NCBI GenBank assembly: GCA_002049455.2
Contig: KV918987.1
Coordinates: forward strand, 1 to 64,000
From: Porphyra umbilicalis
Taxonomy: Eukaryota; Rhodophyta; Bangiophyceae; Bangiales; Bangiaceae
Reading direction: 5' to 3'
DNA: 64,000 nt
The notes below the pieces were generated by a model. That model was not told where the DNA came from. It was given only the letters and a program-made list of their open reading frames with translations, and did not search any database. This document shows, piece by piece, positions 32,775 through 43,276 of this stretch (position 1 is the first letter of the stretch; the number at the start of each line of letters is the position of its first letter). Both the position numbers and the translations under genes were made by a program.

Positions 32775-35574
32775 TGGTGCGTGTCCCAAAAATGATACAT
32801 GCGCGTTTTCTGAAGGACTGACACTTCACTGCACGGGGGCAGGCGGCGTGGGGTACGAGAAAATTCTCGACTGGCCTCCATGGAAAGAGCCTCTCCCGAC
32901 GCGTGCTTGGCTGACAACTCCTTAATACCCGCCTGTGGGCCCTGTTCCAAGACGGGTAATCGCAGCCTTGACGGCCGTCAAGGTAACTTTGACGGATGGA
33001 TATGATTGATCCACGCACACCATCTCTGAGGGGAGCTATCGGCCAGCCCCCCCTGCCGCAGTTGGGATGCTAACGACCCCGACAGGTCTGCGTCGCCCAA
33101 CCTATTTACTCTATCCTATAGAACCAGGGTTGCCAGATCCGTCTGCCTGCGGGGGGGCTCGCGGGGCATCGCTGCCGCTGGTGCAGCTGCCACTCATGGG
33201 GGCCGCCGTCCCGCTCACGCCGCCGCCCTCTCCCTCTGGGTGGCTGCTACTACCCCCCTCTCTGACCGTCTGCCGCCCTTGGCGGCGCGCCTGTTGCGGC
33301 GGCCTGCCCCCCCTAGCGCTCCGCGTGCCGCCCCCCGCGGGGCACCGCTGCATGCCGCGCGACCGACCGCTCGCCACCCGCCCATCGCGCCGCCACCGTC
33401 GCCGACGCCCGCGCGGTCAGCCAGGTTGCGGGGCGACTCCCCCACTCCCACGGTCGCCGGCGTGTGCACGGCGTGCATGGTGGCAGCCACGCCACGGCCG
33501 TGGCCGATCGCCACCGTAACATTGCCGCGACACATCGGCGTGCCGCCACGGAGGGGGGGACCTCTGGCGCGCGGCGGCGCCAGAACACCAACTGCAGCGG
33601 CGGCAGCGGCAGCGGCACCGGCGCGGCCGCGCAAAACGCTTCCGCCGCGCGCCCGCCCAGGGGGTGGGACCACAGCGCGCAGCGGCGCGACGCCGACGCT
33701 ACGGCGACGCCGCGACGACCGCACCTGCTCACACACCGTCGCGGCACCGTGGGGCGCTACCGACGGCTGTCCGCCGCCGCCGCCGCACCCGCCACAGCCA
33801 CCCGGTGCACCACGGACGTGTGTTGCTGCCAGACGTCGCCGGCGGCGGCGCCACCCTCTCCATCGCAACCGCAGACGCCCACCGCGAGCGGGCGCGGTGG
33901 CTGGCAGGCGCACCCCCCGCCTTCCCCGCCGCCGGCCGCGGCGGTGCCGCACCGCCCGGCCCGGCGGCCGGCCGGTTGCACCCGATACGCTGAGATAGCC
34001 GACGCCCGACCGCCCGTCGCCAGACGCATATTTTTCCATGCCCCGCGCTGCTGCCGCCGCTCTGTGGCGTCGCCGGCGGCCTCCACAGTGGCGGTGTCGG
34101 CGGCGCCGACGGCGGCGGCACCGCCACCGATGCAGCGCCACTCACGGTGCGGGGGGGGCGAGGGTGTCCGAGGGACGGGGGAGTATAGGGTGCGGATGGA
34201 GCCGCCGCCACAGACGGCGACGCGGCGCCCGACGGCGAGCGGTCGTCGCGCGCGGCTCCACAAGGCGAAGCGCACAGCGCCACCGCTGCGCACGTTGCTC
34301 CAGGTGCGGTGCGCGTTTTCTACCACGCCCCTCCCCGTGGCCTGGCCGTGGCCGCCGAGCGACACACGAGGGGGACACGCTGCTCTGTAGCGTCGGCGGT
34401 GGCGTCGGCGGCGGCACCCCCCGCCGTGCCGTCGCCGGCCAGTGGGGAGAGTGGCTGCGGTGGGGGGGGGGCAGCGCACGGTCGTGCGGGGCGCGATGGC
34501 CACGGAAACACTGGTTGCCATCCAAACATCCGCCTCGCCGCCATCGCGACGGCCGAAACGGTCGCGGCGCGCGCCGCCGACCGCCGGCCGTCGGAAGATT
34601 ACGGCGGCCGCAGCGCACAACTGGGCGCCCGGCACCCCGTCACAGTGGAGCCACCCTCCCCACCGCGGTCACCGTGGCTGTCACGGCGGTGGCGGTGGCC
34701 GATCGCACACGCGTCCGCGCCACAACAGGCCAACCGGCCGCTTCAGGCGCGTCGGCGATTCTCGCCCGCGCGCCCGCCCCCCCCGCCCCATCAGCGTGAC
34801 GCCATCCAACACGAGGGCCGCCAGGGGCGCAGCGCCCCCCCTCCCGCCCTTGCTGACCTCGGCCGCGACCAGCACCGGCGGGAAGTGGCCCGCCAAGACG
34901 CTTTCCCGCCCGACCTCCGCCGGGCACCCCGCCCAGGGCCCCCCTCCCCTCGACGCGGTGCGTGCCGACGGCCGTCCGTAGGGCGCGGCGCGCCCGCACG
35001 TGTGGGGCGGGGGCAGCCGCCGCGGGCACGGCCGACGCGACGGTTACTAGCGGGGGGGGAGGTTTGCGTGCCGCCGCCTTTCCCGCCGCCTCCGCCCTGC
35101 CCGCCTACGTGCCACAGCGGTGGGTGCGGGCGCCGCTCCGCCGCCGACGCCTTGCGCCACCGTCGGCTCATCCCGGCTTCGCACACGTTCGAAACTACAC
35201 TTTGGTTTGGGCCATCTTGCCTAGTACTGCCGAGTGCCTCCGCTGGACAGAGCTACTTTTTGAGGGCGATCATGTGTTCAGTAGAAGTTTCCTTCGCGCC
35301 CCCCGCAAGAAGCGTATCCTGGGGCCCGTGGAAGAGTACGCCGGAATCGACTGATGCGCGCAAAAAATGACACCGCCCGTGTTACATGAGCACAGTGCCC
35401 TTGCCTCAGAGGAGGCGCGGGTATTAAGGAGTTGTCAGCCAAGCACGCGTCGGGAGAGGCTCTTTCCATGGAGGCCAGTCGAGAATTTTCTCGTACCCCA
35501 CGCCGCCTGCCCCCGTGCAGTGAAGTGTCAGTCCTTTAGAAAACGCGCATGTATCATTTTTGGGACACGCACCA
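32775..35574. mobile_element. 2.8-kb TIR element with GC-rich core, TA target site
   Basis: The terminal inverted repeats 32775-32934 and 35415-35574 are about 160 bp and nearly identical; I see one mismatch. They begin TGGTGCGTGTCCC. TA flanks both sides (32773-32774 and 35575-35576), consistent with a TA target duplication. The core (about 33000-35150) is very GC-rich. Its long frames on both strands are Arg/Ala/Pro-rich and show no transposase motif, so the element is probably non-autonomous. The near-identity of the ends points to a recent insertion. A lone end of the same family lies at 36179-36200. Confidence 0.8.
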
Positions 35575-35576
35575 TA

Positions 35577-36202
35577 GGAATCGCTCATTCAGGGGGAGCA
35601 CATTCCCCGTGCTCCCCCCGACCGTGTCAGCCCGCCCACCCACCCCACTCCAGATTCCCCTCCCCCAAACCAACCTTGACGTAGCCTTGACTTGACAAGA
35701 TCCTTGCATCTCGTCAACCCTACGATTACCAAGGTTCCTGTTCTGTGGACCTCTCAGATAGCCCCGATCTTGGAGCCAGTCTTTTTCAGGTTCTTGGGGT
35801 TAAAGGTTTGCAACGCCAAAGCTCATGTGCTAACTGGATCTTCGATGAGGGGTGTCTCAAATCGTGTTTTCCTCACAGGGGGCTACATGGGGGTCTTTTT
35901 CACGTTTTTATTGGTCAGGTGGTGCCCTTTTCTTCGTGCACAAATTGTCAGCACATGCCTGCTCTAGTATCTGTGCATTTGATTGGGCCGCGTGATCGTC
36001 ACCTGTCGAAGTTGCAATGAATGACACTTTCCCCCATGACACGTCAGGATGTGCCGCCTCTGCTATCACCGTCAGGGGCTATTCTGGAAGCACAGCGGGA
36101 CCGAGTGGGTCACATTACATTATCGGACAGTTGCAGAAGGCCAGTGGGCCGAGAAAAACAGAAAAAACCGCCATGACTCATTTTTGGGACACGCGCCATA
36201 GC
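35577..36202. other. spacer with a solo TIR end of the 2.8-kb element family
   Basis: The sequence is balanced and no gene was seen. At 36179-36200, TTTTTGGGACACGCGCCATA matches the outer right end of the 2.8-kb element with one change. It lies directly against the left border of duplicated unit 2, so the unit may have been broken or moved through such an element. Confidence 0.5.
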
Positions 36203-37270
36203 CAGATTTTTTGTCAACGACCAGCGGATCACGGTGCGCGGCGCGCCCGGGTCAGGCCCCCCGCCGCCGTCTCCCTTTGCTCCTCCGTGACGCCCCGCAT
36301 CGGTGGTGGTCCACCTGCTGCTCCACGGAATCGGCAAACGGTGGCTCGCCAGCCCGCACACCGCGGTGTGCCGGTACCGGCAGCCAAACGCGGAGCCGTC
36401 TCGGCTCGCGCCGCGACCCGTTACAGGTGCCTGTCCAAGAGCGGGCGGCGGCCCGGCTATGAGGCGTAGGCTCCCCGGCGCGCCCCGTAAGCGCTCACCA
36501 CGGCGGGGTGATGGCGGTGGCTGGGGATCCACGGGAATATCCAGCCCAATGATAGGCAAGGGAGGAGGCGTGCGCCCCCCGGCGTTGGAGGCGGCGGCGG
36601 CCGCCCCCGGGTGGTTGCTCCCGTCGTCGCCGGTCGACGGGCCAAGCTGTCTGCAGCCACACGCAGCAAGCCACGTACGGCGACAAAGACGCGCACGGGG
36701 TTCTCCCCCCCCCCCCCGCCGCGTTCCCCGTGCTCGCTGGCAGCCTCCCCACGGCCGTCGGCGCGCGGGCCACGGGCGCCTGTGGAAGGCGGGCCGGCGC
36801 GGCGAGCCGCGGCGCGGCCCGCCGACCCCGCCGCGGGACCAGCGCATGGTTGCCGACGCACCGCGCGCAGGGCCCGCTCCGACGAGCGGCGCAGCAGCCG
36901 CGGCGCGGCACGCCAGGCTGGCCGTGTTGCACGCGGCGCGTCGGGGCGGGGCCCACCCGCGGGGCGGCGCGGCGGTGTGCGCTCGCGGGGGGCCCGCGAG
37001 CCCGCACCGCCGCCGCCGCTCGCGGGGGGCCCGCGAGCCCCGCGTCGCCCAATCGCGGGCCGCGCGGGCGCGCGGCGGGGCGGGGCGCGCGGCGGGTGGC
37101 GGCGGGGCCCAGACGCGCGGCGAGCGACGTGTTCGGCGCTGGGACGGCAGCGCCGCGCGGCGGCACCCTCTGCGCGCGCGGCTGTGCGGCAGCCGCACAC
37201 AGCGACGCACACGCCGCTCCTGTGCAAGGGCTGGCATGTGTGGAAAGTGCGGCGGCGCCGCGTCCCGCAG

Positions 37271-37276
37271 TATAAG
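37271..37276 (+). promoter_or_regulatory. TATA-like box of acidic-protein paralogue 2
   Basis: GCAGTATAAGAGGGCGCC lies about 320 bp upstream of the ATG. The other copies have TACAAG (2919) and TAGAAA (about 60512) at the homologous place. The catalase gene has a similar CTATAAGAGGGG upstream, which supports a shared core-promoter form. Confidence 0.4.
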
Positions 37277-37591
37277 AGGGCGCCAGCCAGCGCGCCCGGT
37301 GCGGTCCGACGGCGGGCCCGGCAGTCACAGCCGGCCGAGTACCCGCGACGCGCCACGAGCGGCGTCTACATGCTCACCTGCTCTTGGTGAGCGGCACCTT
37401 CTCCCCGTCTTTGCGCACTCAAACTGGGCGGTACCTGCTCCCCCTCTCCGCCCACTCTCTGGCACCTTGGTCCGAGGCGACCACAACGGCCGGCGCTCCC
37501 ACGCCGCCCTCGGTGTGCCACCGAGCCCGCGCGGTGCGCCCTCTCCCCGCGCCTGTCCTTCTGTGTCCGCACGTGTGCGGCAGTCGACATC

Positions 37592-38026
37592 ATGTGCTTG
37601 CTCGTGTCGGAGGGGTTCGACCCCGTCGCCAACAAAATGATCCAGAGTGTCGTGCGGGACTGCATGAACCCCGAGTGCACCTGGTCTTCCATGAGTCGAC
37701 CGGAAGGACCACCAGCGAGCCCACCGCAAGGTGGCGCTGAGCATCCAGAGGACAACAACGATGACGAGGAGGAGCTGGAGAGCAACAATGCGGAGCAGGA
37801 CGGGGAGCGGGCGGAAAGTGTGGACGAGGAGGGGGGTTGGCGGGAAGATGATGCTGAAGAGGAGGATGAGGGTGACGAGACTATGGAAGTGGAGGAAGAG
37901 GGGGAGGAGGAGGAGTTTGAAGGGGAGGAGGAGAGCGATGCAGAAGAGGAGGCAGGGGCGTCCCCGGCGCCGCCCCAGGCTCCCGATACGGACGACGAGC
38001 AGCCGGGTGACGATCAGTCCAAGTAG
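37592..38026 (+). CDS. acidic small protein, paralogue 2 of 3 (MCLLV family)
   Basis: The protein has 144 residues from ATG 37592. The conserved head reads MCLLVSEGFDPVANKMIQ, then VVRDCMNPEC (the C-x4-C pair) and MSR. The acidic tail contains ESVDEEGGWREDD, Glu runs, EEEAGASPAPPQAP and a short C-terminal DDEQPGDDQSK. It is closest to paralogue 1, from which it differs by short in-frame gaps in the acidic tail. That pattern is expected if the frame is maintained by selection. Of the three copies it has the best TATA-like box. No kinase-like gene follows in this unit, so any partnership is not obligatory in cis. Function unknown. Confidence 0.7.
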   Translation: MCLLVSEGFDPVANKMIQSVVRDCMNPECTWSSMSRPEGPPASPPQGGAEHPEDNNDDEEELESNNAEQDGERAESVDEEGGWREDDAEEEDEGDETMEVEEEGEEEEFEGEEESDAEEEAGASPAPPQAPDTDDEQPGDDQSK

Positions 38027-38943
38027 TCGATGCCCGCACTGAGCGTGACGGGCTGTGCGGCGGGCTCCGCTTTGGGGTGTGCGCTTGCTTGTGCGCGGAC
38101 AAGCGCTTGGGAGAGTTGTTTGTATTCTAGTTAGAGGCTTGTTCTTTCTACGGGACGTTCGGTGTGTTTGGTCTACCGTGCATCAACTACAACTACACTG
38201 CCGCAGGGCTCACCCCGGCTACTCTTTATCCAACATGCCATGCCACACAAACACGTCATGCACCCGCAGCGATAGCTACAGGAAAGAAAACGAATGAACG
38301 GAGACAAATGATGAGAAACACGCGTTGAATTTCCCCCCCCGAGTGCCCACCGGCACCACGCCGTCGCCCCCATATGGGCACGGCCCAGGGTAAATCCTGG
38401 GCACACTCGATCGCCCAGGAACAGCTGTCTTCGCCACGAACAAAGAGTCGACAGAGGCGACGAAAGGACGTACCGACAAGCATCGAAACAACAGCTACTC
38501 CAGAAAGCCGTCGTGCCGCCCGCGTCGGGGAGCCCCACCCGGCACAACGCAGTCAGTAGGGAGAATCCGGGCGGTTGGTGGTGCGGCGACACCGAGTGTA
38601 CGGCGCTCCGAGGTAGTATTTGACATTCTCGATCACGTACCGTTTTTTGGTGCGTGAGGGGGGGGGGGGGGGCGGCCTGTGCGCGCGCCACGTGGGGGGA
38701 TTCAGGGGGCGCGTGGGGGGTGATTTGGTGGGGGGGCTAGCTCTTTTTGAATTCTGTCGATTTTGTGCCACGATGCGACCTCGTGCATTTTTGTACTTGC
38801 AATGAAGCTCGTGACCAGACATGACCGCCCCGACACCTGTGTCTGGCATCACGGTGATCCAGATGGGTGTTGGGCTGTCCTCCTCACTCAGCGGGGGGGA
38901 TCTGCACTGTCACTAGTGACAGTGCACTGGGCGTGCACGAACT

Positions 38944-39720
38944 GCCGCCGCCCCCGCACCCGCTGCCGCCGCCGTCGCCGCCCCCGCCCCCGCCTCTACA
39001 CTCGCCGCCGCCCCCTCCGCCGCCGCCGCCCCCGCGGCTGCCGCCCCCGCCGCCGCCACCGCCCCCGCCACTGGCCGCGGCTCCCGCCGCTGGCGCCTCC
39101 TCCGCCCCTGGCCGCCTCCCCCGCCCCTGGCCGCCTCCCCCGCCCCTGGCCGCCTCCCCCGCCCCTGGCCGCCGCCCCCTCCGCTGGCCCCCGCCCCCCC
39201 CTCGGGCCGCCACGCCCGCTGCTGCCGCAGCCCCCGCCTCCGCCGCTGCTGCCGCCCCTGAACTCGGCCCCCGCCACTGGCACCGCCTCCGCCGCTGCCC
39301 GCTGCCTCCCCTGCTGCCGCCGCCCCCGCCGCCGCCGTCGCCGCCGCCCATGGCCGCGGCCCCCACCCCCGCCGCCGCTCCCGCCCCTGGCTGCAGCCCC
39401 CGCCACCGCCACCGCCCCCGCCCCCGCCGCTGCACTCGCCGCCGCCCCCGCCCCCGCCCCCGCCCCCGCGGCCGCAGCCTTCGCCGCCGCCACCGCCCCC
39501 GCCCCTGGACGCGGCCCCCGCCACTAGCGCCGCCGCCGCCGCTGGCCACTACCCCGCCTGCTGCCGCTGCCCCCGCCACCGCCGCCACCCCCGCTCTTGG
39601 CCGCGACCCCCGCCACCGCCGCCGCCCCCGTCCCTGGCTGCAGCCCCCGCCGCCGCCGCCGCCCCAGCCCCTGGCCGCGGCTCCCGCCGCTGGCACCGCT
39701 CTCGCCCCTGGCCGCCTCCC
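38944..39720 (+). repeat. C-rich arm of the foldback-like element
   Basis: It consists of CCGCC/CCCCGCC words, partly in ~15-bp repeats around CCTGGCCGC (39100-39170). All three frames on both strands are open for hundreds of codons, a consequence of composition rather than coding. Confidence 0.75.
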
Positions 39721-40276
39721 CTTAGGCTCATTGGAGCGGCGTGGGTATTGGGCTGGTGAGAAAGGTGTCGCCGTGGGTGGTGGACGAGATGGGGTACGGG
39801 GTGAGGGGGGAGGATTGGTACTGAGGCGCAGGTGGAGCATGGTACAGGGTGGGAGGGCAGCGAGGTTTGGGTATGGTCCGAGGTAGCTAACTGGATGGGG
39901 GTGGAATCGGGGTACTGACTGGGCGTGTTTCTGGCGACCGGGGCGTGTAGCCGAGCGGGCACGGGGAGGTGAATGCGGCGTGTGCTCAAGAGAAACATCT
40001 TGGGACCTGTCGCCACATCCTGACCACTGTATTACTGTTTTCTGAAATTTGGCCCACTTGGACAGGAACAGGACTGGACCGAAACGTGATCTGATTGGTG
40101 CACGTCTTTTTTCTGTTGCGCCCATTGGCCGAGGCGGCTGTTTCTGCCGATGTTGTTCTTGTTCGCATCTGCTAAAATTCAGCAAACAGCAATATTCGGT
40201 AAGATCGCTGACACTGCATGGCCCAGTTGATCACACGTCTGTCTGATGACACTGCACAATCCAGTGGAATCGTTGG

Positions 40277-40918
40277 TTGCGCTTCCCTACCTGCCTACAG
40301 CAGCTCTCGTTGTGCTTTCACAAAAAAAAATACCATTGCACATCACTAACAAGTTTATGTGTGCTTCCTGACCAGCTGCGAAAAGAAAAGGTGCTGCTGG
40401 GTGCACTTGCTTCACGCGTTCCTTCACTTGTGCAGTTCTGCTCACATCGGAGGTACGTCGAGCACTTCTGGGACAAACACGAGCAAAACACAACTTTCTT
40501 GGAGAGGATCCTTGTTGGGTCTTTGAAGGGCGCTGGTTACGGCATTGTGGGTCTTTTTGTGCACAAACACTTCTTTCATACCGTTTCTGCCCTCCAAAGG
40601 TATCAGTCACCAGTACCCGACACCACCTCCCCAGCCTGCCATACCCATCCATACCCCAGGCGTTTTAGCGCACTGCCACCGGCATGTACCAGCCCCTCAG
40701 TAGAGCCCAAAAGACGGGACTACTACTATCACAGGAAGCCTAGAGGACGTCCTCTGCCACGTACTTTCCCCAGACCTGCCCAGCTATGGGCACGAGCTGC
40801 CTACAGAGGTCCCAAGCTATCAAAGTACTCTGAGCCACTCTGGAAGTTGTGTACACCCCCTGCAAGGAATGTATCCATGGTATGCGGCCCCCCCACCGAC
40901 GTGTATACGGCAACTTAA
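40277..40918 (+). CDS. doubtful reading frame in the foldback-like element
   Basis: An open frame of about 213 codons lies in the balanced centre of the element. There is no ATG near its start; an acceptor-like CCTACCTGCCTACAG ends at 40303, so it could be an internal exon. The peptide contains HRRYVEHFWDKHEQNTTFLE and a basic KPRGRPLPRTFPRP stretch. No family is recognised. I list it because it is the only non-low-complexity frame inside the element and a candidate for its remaining protein. Confidence 0.2.
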   Translation: MRFPTCLQQLSLCFHKKKYHCTSLTSLCVLPDQLRKEKVLLGALASRVPSLVQFCSHRRYVEHFWDKHEQNTTFLERILVGSLKGAGYGIVGLFVHKHFFHTVSALQRYQSPVPDTTSPACHTHPYPRRFSALPPACTSPSVEPKRRDYYYHRKPRGRPLPRTFPRPAQLWARAAYRGPKLSKYSEPLWKLCTPPARNVSMVCGPPTDVYTAT

Positions 40919-41164
40919 CGATTGCTCCTTCCGGCTACGGAAGGCAACAAAGTCATGTGGCGGTCAACAACACACTTTACAAGGTGCGTATACACATGGA
41001 GTAGCACAGAGACTGTGCGGGCTCCATAGAACTCGCCAGGGCAAAGTACAACACGACATTATACCCCCCCAACTGACCACACCAAACCAGCCCAGTACCC
41101 CGACGGCGCCTACCCCCGTCCGCCCGAGTCAGGGGGAAGTGGTAGGGACAAAAGGCACCCACCT

Positions 41165-42420
41165 GTGGCGCGAGCCGCCACCAGGGCGGCACCAACGAAC
41201 GGCTGCAGCAGCCGCCGCGCGGACGGCAGCAGCCGGCGGCAGCGGCAGCCGGTGGTGGCGGCGGCGGCAGGCGGCGGCGGCAGGCGGCGGCGGCAGGGGG
41301 CTGCGGCGGCAGAGGTGGTGGCCGGGGGCCGCGGTGGCGGCACGCAAGGGCGGCGGCGGCAGGGGGCGGGGGCGGCGGCAGCAGGAAGCGGCGGCAGGGG
41401 GCAGCGGCGGCGGTGGTGGCGGCAGGAGGCCGCGGCAGTGGCACGCAGGGGAGGCGGCGGCACGGGGCGGCGGGCGCGGTGGCGGCGGCAGAAGGCGGCA
41501 GCGGTGACACGCAGGGGCGGCGGCGGTAGAAGGCAATGGCGGCGGCGGCAGCGGCGGCAGGGGGCCGTGGCGGTGGTGGCAGCGGCGGCGGCGGTCGCTG
41601 GTGGCGGCGACGGCAGGCAGGGAGGGCGGCGGCAGGAGGCAGCGGCGGCTCCGGCAGCGGCACGGGGCGGCGGCGGCGGCAGCGGCGGCAGGGGCTGGCC
41701 GGAGAGAGGGCGGCAGGGGCGGCGGCGGCGGCGGGGGCGGCGGGGGCGGGGGCGGGGGCGACGGCAGCCGCGAGGGCGGCGGGGGCGGCAAGGGCGGGGG
41801 CGGGGGCGGCGGCGGCGGGCCGCGGGGGCGGGGGCGGGGGCAGGGGCAGCGGCGGCGGGGGCGGGGCGGTGGCAGGGGCGGCGGGGGCGGCGGGGCGGCG
41901 TGGGTGGGGGCGGCGGGGGCGGGGGCGGTGGCAGGGGCGGCGGGGGCGGCGGGGCGGCGTGGGTGGGGGCGGCGGGGGCGGGGGCGGGGGCGAGGGCGGG
42001 GGCGGCGGGGGCGGGGGCGGCAGGGGCGGGGGCGGGGGCGGCGGGGGCGGGGGCGGCGGGGGCGGGGGCGGCGGGGGCGGGGGCGGGGGCGGCGGGCGGG
42101 GGCGAGGGCGGGGGTGGCGAGGGCGGGGGTGGCGGGGGCGGGGGCGGCGGGGGCGGGGGCGGGGGCGGCGGGCGGGGGCGAGGGCGGGGGTGGCGGGGGC
42201 GGGGGTGGCGGGGGCGGGGGCGGCGGGCGGGGGCGAGGGCGGGGGTGGCGGGGGCGGGGGCGGCGGGCGGGGGCGAGGGCGGGGGCGGGGGCGGCGGGGG
42301 AGGGGGCGGGGGCGGCGGGCAGGGGCGGGGGCGGGGGTGGCGGGGGCGGGGGCGGCGGGGGCGGGGGCGGGGGCAGGGGCGGCGGGGGCGGGGCCGGCGC
42401 GGGCGCGGCGGCGATGGCGG
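41165..42420 (+). repeat. G-rich arm of the foldback-like element, GGGGGC hexamer array
   Basis: From 41165 it is built of GGCGGC/GGCAG words. From about 41700 to 42400 it becomes an almost pure array of GGGGGC with GGCGGG interruptions. It is the approximate inverted complement of 38944-39720. It could form stable G-quadruplexes. Confidence 0.85.
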
Positions 42421-43276
42421 TGGCGTGGTCGTCGTGCCCGTCATGACGGTCACGGTTTACACCCCCAGGCGAGGCCTGTTGGTGGGGTCGTGGGTAGCAG
42501 TGTAGGGGGGGGGGCAGTCATGGATTCTGGTCATGCCCGGTCACGCCCACGGTGGGGTGATTACTCATACAGGAGTGCATCCGAGGAGGGTAGGTAAGTA
42601 TCGAACTGGGCACGTGGCACTGTTGGGTGTCGTGGCAGGTCCCGCCGCCGGGCCGAGGAGCGGGCCCGGCGCGGCCGGGCGCGGCCCGCTGGCCGGGCGC
42701 CGAGCGCTGAGAGCGCGTCTCCGCACCAAAAAACGGTACGTGATCGAGACTTCCAGATACTACATGGGCGCTCCCGCCCGCACAAGCAGGGAGCGGCCCC
42801 GGCACGAGCAGTTGAAGGGGACGCATCCTCCTTGACCGTGCACAGCGTGCGGGCGGCAGACGCGCGCCACCCGCTCTATCTCTGGAGCGAGAGCTCGCGA
42901 CGCGTTTGTGTGGGCTGCGTGCTGTTTGGGCTCTCCCTCAATCAAATGTCGCTGCACAGGGCTCTGCAAACCGGACAGCTGGTTGGTCGGGAGTTGACGC
43001 CCTTCCCTCGCGGGCGGCGAGCAGGCCACACAGCTGTATGGATACGGGAACAGTCATGATTTGCGACTCGCGTTGGTGGCCCACGCGTGTCGGGTCGTGT
43101 CGGGTGGCTGCAAGCCAATGGGAGACCCCGACTGTTGCCATGCATGACCACCAACGAAATCGAATGCGGCTAGAGACTTTTTTTATCCACTTTGTGTATA
43201 TTTTGTGGATGTAGCGAGTCGCCAAAGAACGATCCGATCTGGGAAAAGCTCACAGCAAGTTGCAGTATTGCAGTCT

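Larger units (their letters stand above)
38610..42766. mobile_element. foldback-like transposon, 8-bp target duplication
   Basis: The inverted ends are GTAGTATTTGACATTCTCG (38613 onward) and its complement ending at 42763. The inner 25 bp (CGATCACGTACCGTTTTTTG and on) are identical. GGCGCTCC occurs on both sides (38602-38609 and 42767-42774), three bases from the ends, and the homologous site in unit 1 (near 5779) has one such stretch without the insert. Inside the ends are two long low-complexity arms, C-rich on the left and G-rich on the right, which are roughly complementary. Between them is a more balanced centre (39890-41110). This is the plan of foldback elements. No transposase was recognised. 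Confidence 0.75.
36203..43276 (+). repeat. duplicated unit, copy 2 (no kinase gene; split by a foldback-like element)
   Basis: 36203-38310 matches 1818-3999, about 38400-38601 matches 5586-5775, and 42775-43276 matches the rest of unit 1 to 6822. Compared with copy 1 the kinase-like gene segment is missing, and a 4.15-kb element is inserted at 38610-42766. The unit's 5' flank (36203-37591) is GC-rich and carries the TATAAG promoter candidate. The junction with GC-rich sequence at about 43277 marks its right end. Confidence 0.75.

Noticed and set aside
33215-34799. 300-codon frames on both strands in the 2.8-kb element
   Set aside because: They overlap on opposite strands, have biased composition and no transposase or other motif.
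38913-40185. Very long open frames (up to over 400 codons) in the C-rich arm
   Set aside because: All phases of both strands are open because the DNA is built of CCG/CCC words. The translations are simple Pro/Ala/Gly/Arg repeats.
41110-42597. Long Gly/Arg and Pro/Ala frames in the GGGGGC array
   Set aside because: Compositional openness of a hexamer repeat; no domain and no conserved start.
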